From contig JAXRKN010000045.1 in assembly GCA_038502055.1 (NCBI GenBank), positions 580,501 through 644,500 on the forward strand: 64,000 nt of DNA, written 5' to 3'. The DNA comes from Tanytarsus gracilentus (Eukaryota > Arthropoda > Insecta > Diptera > Chironomidae). Within the stretch, counting starts at the first letter, position 1; each line of letters opens with the position of its first letter. Positions 23,500 to 35,700 of this stretch are shown here, piece by piece. Under the pieces are notes generated by a model that worked only from the letters and a program-made list of their open reading frames with translations, was not told where the DNA came from and searched no databases. The position numbers were made by a program, and so were the translations under genes.

Positions 23500-24670
23500 A
23501 AAGCGATGCGAGACGATGTGAGCTGGATATGTTTAAATGAACTCATTTATTTCAAATGACAGAATGAAGTTGATATAGGAACGACAGTTGATTGGATTTA
23601 AGGATTATGCAACATCGAAAGCAAAATTTTATGAGACTTCAAAAGCTTTTGAAAAACTTTCAAATTAGTTTAATTAATGATTTTAATTTTTTCCAGATCT
23701 TGCAAACACAAAATCACACAAGTCCTGCAATTAATGGCAAACGATAAAGACAGACAACAGCCCAAACGTACAAAAAATTTAATAGAAATATCGTCAAGAT
23801 CGGATAGAAAATGTACATATGGAAATCAATTCCGAAATGGTCAGGAAATGAAAATTTAAATTCAATTACCAACCATTTTCTTTTTTGTTCATGTGGATTG
23901 AGAAAGTAGGGGAGAGCAAAGAGAGTGGAAGAAGCACACAACATGAACACGACAGCAACAGAACTTTTTCGCAATAAACAACTTTAATCTACTAATGGAT
24001 ATGATTGCATGTGTGAGAATGTGCTTTAATGACAGTTTGAGATTGCACAACACTTCTCGACACCTAAAAAGTGAATTTTTATTGTTTTTTAATTTAGAGA
24101 AGAATTTTTCAAAGTTTATCGAAAATTTTGATTAACCTCAAAACTAATAAAAATTTTCCACCAAAAGTATTTCCCTCCCTCAATATTTTACTTATGCATG
24201 TCACAGTCAGAAGAAATGTACGAGTAAATTTAATTTACACCTCAATACACGCAAAAATTCACAAAGACTATTTATTTATGTTGGCAACATGCAATCATTA
24301 TATACAAAAATAGAGGAAGTCATGATTGTATGACTGTCGTCACCTCATCAAATATTTAATATTCCCTGGTTGTTCAGCATACATACAAACACAATATTGC
24401 ACAATCACAGAAAATGAGAAGAAAAATTAGGGCGAGATTTCTTTAAAAATTTTATGACTTTTACAAGAATCAGCTTTGGAAAAAAAATTGTCGTTTTTCT
24501 ACTTTACAAAATAAAATTTCGAAAAGCCAAAAGATCATTCTACATTATTAAACGAAAAATTTATGAATAAAATATGACAAAAAAAATTATAAAACTTAAA
24601 AATACTTTGCCAGAATTTTAGAATCTTAAAAGTAACAAGTTGAATGAAAAAATTAGCACGAAAAAAAAAA
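23500..24670. other. Upstream of proximal first exon; within distal intron
   Basis: This region probably contains the 5' leader and promoter of the proximal isoform. An AG at about 23532 could be a leader-intron acceptor, but I could not fix a transcription start. No other gene was seen. Confidence 0.4.
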
Positions 24671-24693
24671 CAGAAAATTTATGGCCAATTTTA
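24671..24693. repeat. Left 23-bp target-site duplication
   Basis: This 23-bp sequence (starting CAGAAAATTTATGG) is perfectly repeated at 25692-25714 and brackets the 998-bp insertion. Long perfect duplications like this are typical of non-LTR retrotransposition. Confidence 0.85.
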
Positions 24694-25691
24694 GATTAGA
24701 TTAGATGACGATTAGATGACGATTAGGTGGCCACTACCGAAGTAGGAGAGACGTCCAACGCAACCACACATGATTGACCCCCGATTCCTCGGAAAAGCAG
24801 GGTCTAGCGGGCTACTTAGGCAAGTATCTACAGTCGATACAAGCCACAGGTTACGAACAAACCCCTTCTCGGAATAAATACAATTAGATAATCGTTAGTG
24901 AGAACTGATGTCGGGCCAACCACCCTCTACCATCAGCGTTGGTTAATAGGGCATTTTAAAATACCTTTACGGCAATGTTAGTGTGTTAGTGTTTTTGTTT
25001 TTTTTTTGTAATTTGTAAGTTTTTGTTTTCGAATGATTTTTGTTTGTAGTTTCTATAGAAACTACGGTTGAGAACAGTCTTGTTTACTGAACAGATAATA
25101 CAGTTTCCAACTAATCAAAACCAAATCAACAATATATTTCAAATCACTTAGAGAAAAGCCGTGATTGCCTAAAGTCCCGCTGTCCCCCGAAATACAATAA
25201 TAAATAAAAGTGGTCGACGGCATTGAATAAAGTTTCCGTCACTACTACCGTCCTCAGCCTTAACTAACCGTTATAGGCTGGACCACTCACGGCACAGAAC
25301 AGACAAACATTTAACATAAAGCGTAAATTTGAAAACAATGATTTTAAAAAAAAATAAATTATTTAAAATAAAATAATAAAAATAAAATAAAACAAACTTC
25401 TTCATATTATGAAGAAAATATTTGGAGAGAGTTACTCTCCGAAGTGAGAATGAGCGAGAGAAAGCAACGAATGGAGAGTGAAATTTTTCTCAGAAATTTT
25501 TCCCTCGAAATTATTTTTCCTCATTCTCACTTCCTTACGTGATTTAACGATGTGACTCGATGAATTTGTTGAAGAATAAACACTTATAAACATATTTAAA
25601 AGAAATTGAAGATTGAAAACACACTAAAACTGATTTAAATGATAAAATTTAGGGAGACACAATCACTCTTGTTGAAAACAGGGGGAAAACT
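24694..25691 (-). mobile_element. 998-bp retroposon-like insertion, copy 1
   Basis: This unit is flanked by perfect 23-bp direct repeats. The left end carries GATTAGATTAGATGACGATTAGATGACG. Read on the minus strand this is an (AATCT)n-like 3' tail, so the element is most simply a minus-strand non-LTR or SINE-like insertion. The first 600 bp closely match the sequence at 63142-63660. No long open frame is present, so it is non-coding or a truncated 3' part. It contains stem-forming segments with paired changes between copies (see findings). Confidence 0.8.
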
Positions 25692-25714
25692 CAGAAAATT
25701 TATGGCCAATTTTA
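25692..25714. repeat. Right 23-bp target-site duplication
   Basis: This is a perfect copy of 24671-24693, marking the right edge of the insertion. Confidence 0.85.
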
Positions 25715-28700
25715 TGTTAAAAAATATTCAATAAAAATTAATTAATTAAACATGAAAAAGGGACACATGCAAAGCTTCTTATAAAAAATTTGGCTGCAAA
25801 GTTTCAGGTTCGAATATATTTAATGGAAAATTTATTGAGATGGAGAAAAAAAATCCTTTTTCTTAAAAATGAGATTTGTAAAACATGAAATAATTTAAAT
25901 CAGGTTTTACACACTTTTTATTAAAGAATTGAGCTGTAAATTTAACCTGCCCTAACAAACGCAAATATTTCTCAGAAGAATTTAATTTTCTATGTAAGCC
26001 AAAATCATATTTTGCATTAAGCATCAATCCTAAAGCACACAATTACAACTGAAAATTAAAAGTAAGGAAACTGGTTTTCTTTTTTGTCTAAATTTTCTCA
26101 TATCACGTGAAGCTTAAAGGAAATTTCCACCCGAGAAATACACAAACGTAAAATGTAGATGGAGCAGAGCAGCTTTGTGGCTTGTAAAGCTATTGGGTTT
26201 TGTCAATCCCTTCACGTTTTGCATATACACAAGCGAAAGCGAGAGAAAATATTTATTTTATGAGCATTTTCCTATCTTTTTCTAAGCAAACACATTTACA
26301 GAGCCCGGAGGATGCCATGAAACGATGGCATTGCAATTTAATAACAACATTAGGCTCTGACGAAAGCTCAGCACATTTTGGCAATGATTAAATTGGAAGG
26401 AAACGTCAAAGCGCCTCTGAGCACGTTGGCATTGACTCATTTCTAATTGGAGTTTTTAACGCATTTCGCTCTGATCATAGTACAGTCATGAGATCCGAGC
26501 GAGAAAAAAGCAAAACAATTTTTTTAGAGGAATTTTTTATCAGATGTGACATGAAAGATAAAAAATAGAAGATAATTATTTGGAAACTTCAAGGTTGTAA
26601 ATTAAAAATTATGCAACTTTCTTAACGAACTCATATACAACACCATTAAAAGTTATTAAATTATGTGTAAAATTTATTTTAATCCCAAAAGCAACTTGAA
26701 AGCTCTTACTCAAATAAAACTGACTGAATTAGATTACACTCGAGTGGCTCTTCTTGATGAAATTTTTGTATCTTTTAATAAAGTAATGCGTTATTTCATC
26801 TAATTTATGACGATCCCTTTTTTCTCGTTCAGCATTTGTTCCTTGCTGAAAAAATTCGTTTTCCGTTCTGCATGGATAAAATCAAGAAAAAATTACAAGG
26901 CAAAATGTTTGATGATGCTTCAACGATTTTTAACCCTGCCATCTTGTATAAACGATTACTCATAAGTTGATAATAAAATTTGAATGTTTATATGCCACAC
27001 AAGGGCCATTATTGAGTTTTCAGAACAGCTGAGTATACTTAATGAAAAACATAGATGATTGTTTCAAAAAAGAGTGGTAGAAAAATTCATGAATGAAACA
27101 CTTTATAAAGTCTCAAAATAAAGATCCGAAATTATTAGGAGAAAAAAAAACAAATTTCCACCCCTGTTTTAAAAAAAACCTTTTACCACTCAATATTTCA
27201 TTATTTAAGGCGTCGAATAACTGCTGCTATTCTTTGCACGAACTGAATCCAAATCCTTTATATTTCGCACTCGTCAACGGGCCCTTCATAAATTTTAAAA
27301 CCCCTCTCAAGAGATTCGATTGCTCTCTTACATAAATAAAATATTCGAACCAAGCAGAAAAATCAATTTTTTAATTTTTTTGCCTCAATCCGCTTTCACA
27401 TTTCTTTTTTTTGCAAACCCAATGATCTAAAAGTTACAATCAGTGATAAAAGAAGAAGAGTGAAAATCAATAAAAGGAAGTAATTTTAATTAGTTAAAAA
27501 TGAACTTCCGTTTTGACTTATTAAGAAGCTTTTGTTGAGCTCTGCATTAATTTTTTTCACTAATTTTAAAAGCGTCAAACTTTCCATAACTTTGACCTAC
27601 AACTCAAACGTCACTCAAAATACGGACATTTTTTTTTTGTTGCAAAATCGTAAGGTTTTTTATAGCTTTTATTTCAGATTTTTTTCCATTATTTATATAT
27701 GAAAATGTTTTCGAATGCCACTTTTTTCTATTTTTCTTTGCATAAAAGATTAATGTGGGATACTTCTCACGTTTCGTTTCAATAAAATGGCTCTGCAAAA
27801 TGCAATGATGGACTCGGGATGTTATTTTCCAGGGTTGAGAACTTTATTTTTATGTCTATGATGTCAATTTAAGAACACGTTTGTCCTAAAAAGCAAATCT
27901 AAAGTATTAATTTTTTTTTATAAGATGAGAGCGCTGAAGTGACGTTAAGACTTAAACGCCGCCCTTTAAAAAAAACTACACTCACGTTATTTATTGATTT
28001 TATCAAGGAGACATAAAACAATAATATTTGGAAATACTAAAAATTTTGATCAATAAATCATATCGCGGAGATTGCTGGCTTTTAGTTAATTATAAAATAA
28101 CATATACTTAAGGATTTACTTCGTTTATGTTATGATTGAAAATGTTGTTAGAGAAAAAAATAACGATGAAATTAGATTTGAATTTTAAGCTGATCCATGG
28201 ATGTGAAAAAACTTACGTTTGATGGAGAAAAATAATTTTTTGTTCGCAAGGATAAAATAATTAAATTCGCGCTGAAATTAGCCGTTTGCAGTTGCTTCAA
28301 TTCGTCTCAGGTCTTCCATCAGTTCATAAGGATCGCATTTTAATAGGATGTTGCGCTTTGTCAGTAAGAGTTTCTTAACATTGGGGAAGTTCTCTGATAA
28401 TGTTGCATCAAATTTTTACTCAAAGTCTAACCCTTCGAAAAAAAATTCAAAAAATTCAAATCCGTTGAAAAAATAATTTTTATTCACATGTGGAAGATTT
28501 ATAAAAAAATTAAATTAGCGACTAAAAAATTTTAAATTCTTTAAAATTAATTCCATCTGAAGTTATTGCAGCATTGAGTAATCTAACTTTATATGATATC
28601 CAAAATTAATGAAACCCTAAAGTTCCTGTAACTTTCTTAACTTTCACCGTTTGCCGATTCCTTTCGCTTAATTTTTGATACTCTCTGTAGTCATTTCAGC

Positions 28701-29000
28701 TACAACAATTTTCTTTGCAAACAACGGAACATATTCGACGAGCCTTCTTCTCTTAAGGATATTTTTTTCGTTCGAACGCTTGAAAATTTTTAAAATTAAC
28801 AAAATCTCATGAAAATTACATTTTTTACTTACTATTTTATATAATTAATCAAAATTCTTCACTTAAATTCAACTTTTTATGAAAATTCCACAATTCGATT
28901 AAAAAATATTTAATAATAAATTTTTTTATTTATAACAAAAAATGCAACTAACAACCAACGGTTAAAAAAAATTTGAATTCGAAGGGAACTTAACTTTTAA
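25715..29000. other. Distal Cngl intron, no gene
   Basis: This AT-rich stretch has no recognisable coding exon on either strand. Isolated short open frames (for example 27093-27335 and 27604-27798) are Lys/Phe-rich and have no domain. Confidence 0.5.
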
Positions 29001-29194
29001 CTGTCAATCTCCTCACACTCGCAAAAATATTAATTTAATTTATTTCTCAGTGATTTCCACACGTAAACATTAATTTTAGCATTAAATAAATAGAAAAAAA
29101 TAGTGAGAATTTTATCATATTTTTTAAAAATACTTTCAACAAGAAAAAAGTAGTAAAAAATCATAAAACAGTTCAAGCGTGAGGAGATTGACAG
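29001..29194. mobile_element. 194-bp miniature inverted-repeat element
   Basis: A 16-bp perfect inverted repeat, CTGTCAATCTCCTCAC (29001-29016 against 29179-29194), bounds an AT-rich centre with no coding capacity. No clear target duplication was found, so the family is undetermined. Confidence 0.6.
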
Positions 29195-29332
29195 ATCTAA
29201 AATTAATTTTATTAAATTAATTAAAAATCTTGGAGAAAAGAAAAATATTATCCTCGAAAGTATTCTAATCGAAGAAATTTTTGCAATTAAAAAATTAGTG
29301 GTGATAGAAGAAAAATTTCACAAAAAAAATTA

Positions 29333-29773
29333 TTAAAGAAAGTCTTGGTTAAAAGAGCTTTGGTAGAATCCACCATTGACCTTAAATGTGTCAATGTTTT
29401 GAATTGATTTAATTTTTTTTGGTAGAGAATTATAATTTGCAACGCCGAAGTAATAAATATCTCTTTTTAGGTAGTTGCTATTAAATCTTCCCAATTTGAA
29501 ATCACCGCTATTGCGCAAGTTACTCTCGTTCATAGGAAGATTAATATTTGTCTCTATAATGCTCATCTTGATCTTGTGGACTAGAAACGTCGATGAATAA
29601 ACGATCACACCAGTTATCGGAAGGACATTCGGAGCAAATTGTGAGTATAACTTTTCTGAAGAAAAGCGGCTAGGAAATTTGAGAGCATGTCTTAGGGCGC
29701 GGCTCTGTAGTGCTTGAAGCTCATTTAGTTTATATTTTTTCGTTTGACCATAAATCGTTGGCATATAGTGCAA
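29333..29773 (-). pseudogene. Non-LTR retrotransposon reverse-transcriptase C-terminal remnant
   Basis: A 146-codon open frame reads TIYGQTKKYKLNELQALQSR, then ALKFPSRFSSEKLY, and later RDIYYFGVANYNSLPKKIK. This layout resembles the region after the polymerase domain in non-LTR ORF2 proteins: a line of sight LxxLQxRALR, then a basic segment, then a YWNxLPxxI-like ending. The catalytic polymerase motifs are absent, and the frame is closed upstream by TAG (about 29785), so this is a 5'-truncated dead fragment. It lies inside the distal Cngl intron, in the same orientation as the gene. Subfamily cannot be told from this piece. Confidence 0.65.
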
Positions 29774-30462
29774 GTGAGAATGGAAATGCTAAAGAAATGA
29801 ATCGAACTTGGCATCTACTAATCACATGCTGTAAGTATCTACTCAATAAGACGACTTAATTTAAGAGAGGTCAAGCTTAATTTTTTTAAACAATTTTTTT
29901 TTATCAAGCCTCTGCAGAGGTAAGGATTATTTCCTCTTAAACTATTTAATTTTTTTTACTCTCTTCAATGCAAACCGGATGGAACTTAAGTAGCATTAAT
30001 TAAATATTTAATCATCAACATTATTGATGACAACAAAATAAATTAAAGCAATTTATTAAATTTTCACATTTACACAAAAAAAGGCTTAGAATTAATTTTT
30101 TATTTATTATTTTCATTTTGATGCAATTGAAAATATTTTAATTTATTTGTTGGTCAGATTAAAAATCAATAATTAATTTTTGATAGCAAAAAATTTAATT
30201 TACCATCGTGAGTTTAATTATTGAAAGTGTTCAATAATATTCCACATGAATGATCGAGAAATGTTTTACTCTGAACGAATTAAGAGATGCTACATATTGA
30301 CGTTGATTGATCATTGCAGCTCTTGAAATTAATCATCTTAATCGAATGAAGGTGAAATAAAGTAAAAATTATTGCAAAAGGGAAATAAATATTCAAGGAT
30401 ATACAATTTAATCAAAATAAACGCAACCAATAAAATCAAATATCCTTCCAAAAATTTGTAAA
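29774..30462. other. Distal Cngl intron, no gene
   Basis: AT-rich sequence between the retrotransposon fragment and the next inverted-repeat element. It may contain decayed upstream parts of the same retrotransposon, but no frame is readable. Confidence 0.45.
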
Positions 30463-30470
30463 CTGCAAAC

Positions 30471-30663
30471 GGGTGTTTGGTCACCGGACTTGCAGATTAA
30501 TCGGCCGTTTAATCGGCAGACTAAATAATCGGCCGATAATCTGCAGACTAAAATCGCCCGATTAATCGGCAGATTAAAAAATCTGCAAGCGATCGGCCGA
30601 TTAATCGGGTGAAAATCGGCCGAAAATCTGCCGATTAATCTGCAAGTCCGGTGACTTACAATC
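30471..30663. mobile_element. 193-bp MITE with 8-bp target duplication
   Basis: A perfect 26-bp inverted repeat begins GTCACCGGACTTGCAGATTA (30480-30505 against 30630-30655). It encloses repeated, self-complementary modules of the type ATTAATCGGCCG. The unit is flanked by CTGCAAAC on both sides (30463-30470 and 30664-30671), an 8-bp target duplication. It is GC-richer than its surroundings and non-coding. An 8-bp duplication fits hAT or P superfamily elements; the exact family is open. Confidence 0.82.
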
Positions 30664-30671
30664 CTGCAAAC

Positions 30672-32692
30672 GCATATCAAGGAAATTATCAATCCACGCA
30701 CATCTCTCACATTTTCGATTAATCGTTCAATTAAGTTCGGGAATGTAACTGAATTTTTGCCTTGCAAAAATATGGAACGTGCAGCTTCACTTCCAAATTA
30801 CAATGTTTGCACGCGCTAAAATTGCGAGATTCGAGTTTTACCGCAATTACAGTTAATTAGCGGGTTTTATTCTCACCTAAAATTTGACGCACTGCGAATT
30901 GTTTAACAATTAATGTATGGGGTGCGCGGAAGATAATCGACAAATGTTTACACTCATGACGCAGACAATATATGTGACAACAAAAATTTATGTGCATCGT
31001 ATAGAAAAATATTTAATCGCAGAGAAATCGATTAATTTTTAATTGGAAAATGTTTTAAGCGATATCTACATTGGAAGTTCCTGTTTGTACATCCTTTAAG
31101 CTTCAACGGATTTGGATCCATTACAAAATAAAATGATGCATTGCTGATAAAATTGCATGTAAAATACAAAATATACATGGGGAAAATTGAATTTAAAACG
31201 TCTAAATTGAATTGAAGCTAAAAAGCACAATTTCATTTTTTAAAGCATTTATTTTTGAAATATTTTATTTTATTATCATTTTTTTGCATTCGAATGTGTT
31301 CCCTTCAACTTTCCGCTAAAATAAAAATTTCATTCAAACAATTTTGAAAATTAATCTAAATAATTTTAAAAATCAGTAATTAATCGAATTTTAATTTTAT
31401 TTAGGTATATAAATATTTAATTGAAAAATCTAAAAACCTTACTTGTTTCATATATTTTCAATTTTGAAATACATCATAAACTCGAAATGGTGCATAACAT
31501 AAAATTTTCAAATAATTGAAACGGACAAAAAATGAGAACAATTTGTTAACGAGCCGCAGTTCTGTGATTAATAAATTTTAATTATTGCCATTGAGGGGTA
31601 ATGTTATGTTGGTAGTTGGTATGGCCGTTGCAATGACACACATTAATAGTAAAATGAGATGAACTTTTCTTCCCCTTATCCGATTCGAGCGAGTAAAAAT
31701 TAATTTTAATACGTTAGCATTAAAACCAGTAATTAGAGAAGCTTAAAGTTTTCAAGTCGGCTTATAACGATCGAAAATTTCTCGCTCACACGTTTGAAAC
31801 TTTTAGAGTGATTCACTCGATTCATTTCATAATATGGATAAGTGAAGTAGAAAATTGTAATTCAGCTTGCAAACTTCTAACCAGCATCGTCATCTCGAAT
31901 CTCGTGGATGAATCTAATTACAAACATGAAATCAATCCACATCACAAATAGAGCAAATTGAATTTTTCTCACTCGCACTCGCCCATTGTATACATATTGG
32001 ATAATGCTTTCAAATCAATGTGAAAGATTTGTCACCTAATTTCACTTCAATATCTCTCAACACGATTCTAACGGAGCTAAGGAAATCAAATTTCAATTAC
32101 TATGACAACGATACCAAAAAAATAAGGTTTTTTAAAATATTTTCCCATAAAATCATGAAACTTCGTCACTTTAACTCCCCATTAACCACTTGTCAAGCTT
32201 CAATATAATTGATACTTAACTTGAAATAATTATTCTATAATAATCTCCATTTCATATGAATAAAACAGAGAGAGAGCTCAAAATATCAACAATCACGTGC
32301 GCTTGTAATTCTCTAGTCGAGGGAATTGATGTGGAATATATAGCGGCAAATTTAAATCATTGTAGATTGAAACACGTATGATGATAATAAGAGAATTTCA
32401 GTTCATTTCCATATTCGGGGCATGAAATTATCTCGTTTCACTCTTAGTCATTTTCTATTTTTACGTCTCGTGTTTACAGCACTTCTCTCTTCCTCCGCAT
32501 AATCATCATCATTGTCATCTCTAACACTCTTTACGGGACGCTTTTCTCATAATATCTGTCGACTTTGTCGCCTATGAGAGTAAGTTGAGAAACCCCAGGC
32601 ATGACACTTAAAGTACATGCACGCAACACCCAATGCTAGAAATGCTCAAAAAATCATAGCGATTTCACCATTTCCACTTTGCAGAGTCATGT

Positions 32693-32751
<59 letters not shown>

Positions 32752-35700
32752 TATGTCGACGACAATATAAAATCCTTTTTCCTAAATTCTCCCGCAAAAG
32801 TTTGCATGTGGGAGTTTAAGGAATTTTAAGACATGAATCAATTTAATATTGAAGATGATGGAAATTCCATCGTGTTTGGGAGTGTTGGTAAGCGGGGAGC
32901 TTTTGTTTATTTGGCGCGAGAAAATTTAATTTGAGCCAATTTAACTTGGTACAGAATATACAAAAAAAAGTGTAAAAGTACATACATGCGAAAAAGAAAA
33001 GATGAATTTTTCTTCCTTTTTTACACACCACCGAATCTGCTTGCTGTGCGTAAATATCAAAAAGAAGATAGGAATTTCTCAAAACTTTTGTTTTTTCTTT
33101 CTTGATATTCCAAAAATTTTAAATTTAAATTTTTTTAAAAATAATAAAAACACAAACAAATTCTAAAATGTTCATTCTTCCATGATTCAACATAATGTCA
33201 CTTGTCTCTATGAAGATTAGAGTAATAGTAAGCAAAAAATACATGTACACATATGAAGTACATTGCCTCACCGAAAATATATAAAGGTGAAATAAGCAAT
33301 TCAAAAAGATAAACTAGGGGAAAAACGCAATATATCACGCATCGATTATGATTATATTTACATTCTACTTATTTCTCATGTTGCATCAGAAGAGAGTCAA
33401 AGATGTATGTCAAGAGTCGAGAGGGAAATTTATCTCTGATGGAATCCATTTATTCAATGAATTTATGGTATATGGTAAATATATTTTGCGAAGGACATGC
33501 GTGAGTTTCAATATTTATCGTGGAGGAAACACATTAACTAATTAGTTAAGTAGGTTTGAAAGAAATAGATTTCCTCTCAAGATAATTGTTGTTGTCATGT
33601 CGAAGAAAATTTATTAATATTTTATTTTGATGAGTGTTAAGAAGGTCATAAAGAGATATTTAATGAAATGGTTAAAGGATTTGATGAGAAATTAATCATA
33701 TTTTTAATAATTTCGTTTCTTGTTGTTAAATTTGAAAAATTAATATGAAAATTCTTCACCATTAAACTGCAAAAACCAAGACCCTGCTTAAAACTTCAAA
33801 CAGCAGATTATAATATTGAAAAAAAAATTTTTGAAAGATTTAAATTTAAATCTGTCTGTCCTAAAGTTTATCTAGTATATTTTTACTCTATTAATCTCAA
33901 ACTTTCATAATTTATGTTTTCCTAATACGAAGTTCAGACATCTAAAATTTCGTCACTCAACCTAAAACTTTTCTCTTATGTAACCGATCTCTAAATTTTC
34001 ATACACAGATATAAATTTGTTCATAAATTTACGAACTCAATCTTCAGCAAAAAGTTTTCTGATACGAAACTTTCTCAATTTCTTCTTTGCCATACAAATA
34101 AAAGTATGCTCTTCGGTTCCATCAATAACCGCATGCATAGCAATAGTTATGCTGAAACCAGAAAGTCTTCATCCTCATCATAATTATTGTCATAAACTAA
34201 ATTGAATATATTGTGAGACATTTTTTGTCTTGTAAATAACTCCATGTGCTGAGGAAAACTTCAATAAGCCAAAAAGTACAGAAATGCCTTCAATTCAATG
34301 TGAATGCCATCGGGTATTGTTAAAAAAATTCATCTTCTATCTTCCTAAATAATTGCTTGTCTAATTGGATAAAATTTCGTTTTCCTCGAGAGAGAAAGAT
34401 TTTTGCACAATTTCCTTCCATGTCCCAGTTGTTTCAAAAGACTGAAAAGCCTCAAAGGGATGCTGTCAAATTGTATTTCCATGCAAATCTGAATATTTTA
34501 TTACACAAGAGTCTTCTTTTATGTGTTCGATAGGATGAAAAAAGGGTTTCGAGGCAACTGTCGTCCAAGAATAAATTTATTTGACAACAGAAAATAAATT
34601 CATGTTTTATTTTATAAAAAAAAATTATCATTGAAATTTTTCAGAAATTGTTTTGTAATAGTAAAGGACTCTCCTGGATTTTCACGAAATGTCCTGTCGG
34701 TCCTGTGTCTTGTATTTTAAAAATTTTTAGTTGAAAAAAGGTCGTTTTTAAATAATTTTAAAAAACATATTTTTTTTCGAAATTTGAATGTCCTAAATTT
34801 TTTCAAAAATCTCTAAGTTAAAAGAATGCTTTATTTATAGTACTTATTTTTTTACTATACTTTTCATAACGTTATTTCTTATTGCTCTCCAAAAATCTTT
34901 AAAAATTTTATGTCATTTACCCTTTTATTATCAATCTTTCACTTGACAGATATCTCAATTATTCTATTAGACCTAGATCAGGTGTAAACTTTTATCGAAA
35001 TGTGTTTTTCAATATTTCACTTCATCCGTTCAATCAAACTATCAGCATTGAAAAGGAAAGAAGTGAACAAAAAAGAAAGGAAACATTTGTTTCCATTTAT
35101 CCTCAATATACCAATTTACTATAAAAAAAACTCATGCCGAGAATAAGGCATAATATTAGAAAAAGGGACGGAAGCTTTTAAGTAGTAAAATTATTAAAAT
35201 TTTATCTCTTAAAAGCCTGAAAGCTTTCTAGTATTTTTGACTCTCTTTCCTTCATTTCCTAAGCATTTCCTCAATGTCTAAATAATTTCATTAGGTACAA
35301 TCATCATTAAATTCAATTAACATTCAAAGCCTCTTTATATTACCACCAAAAAACATCATAATTAATAGCAATGAGAGAGAGAAAAAAATTTCTCCATTTC
35401 ATTTAATTGATGATTATTGCAATGGACATTGCCAATGTGAGGATGTGTGGCACATGATTCGAAAGTGTATTGTCAAGTTCATAAAGAGCAATAAAAACTA
35501 TATCTATTCAAAATTCATGGATTAACAACCGACCAATGTTGTTGAACATATTTAAACTGAAAATCAAATTCTCTTCACATGTTATAACCTTTATCATCCT
35601 ACAACGAAGATATTTGTGATAAATTTTTCTTGCCTCTGTTTGCCTATATGACACTTATTGTGGCATCTTCTGCGGTTATTTTTTGCAATACATAACGAAA

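Noticed and set aside
32696..32749. GT tract as part of a coding frame (Cys-Val repeat)
   Set aside because: Translation of a microsatellite in any frame yields an open stretch; there is no other coding evidence.
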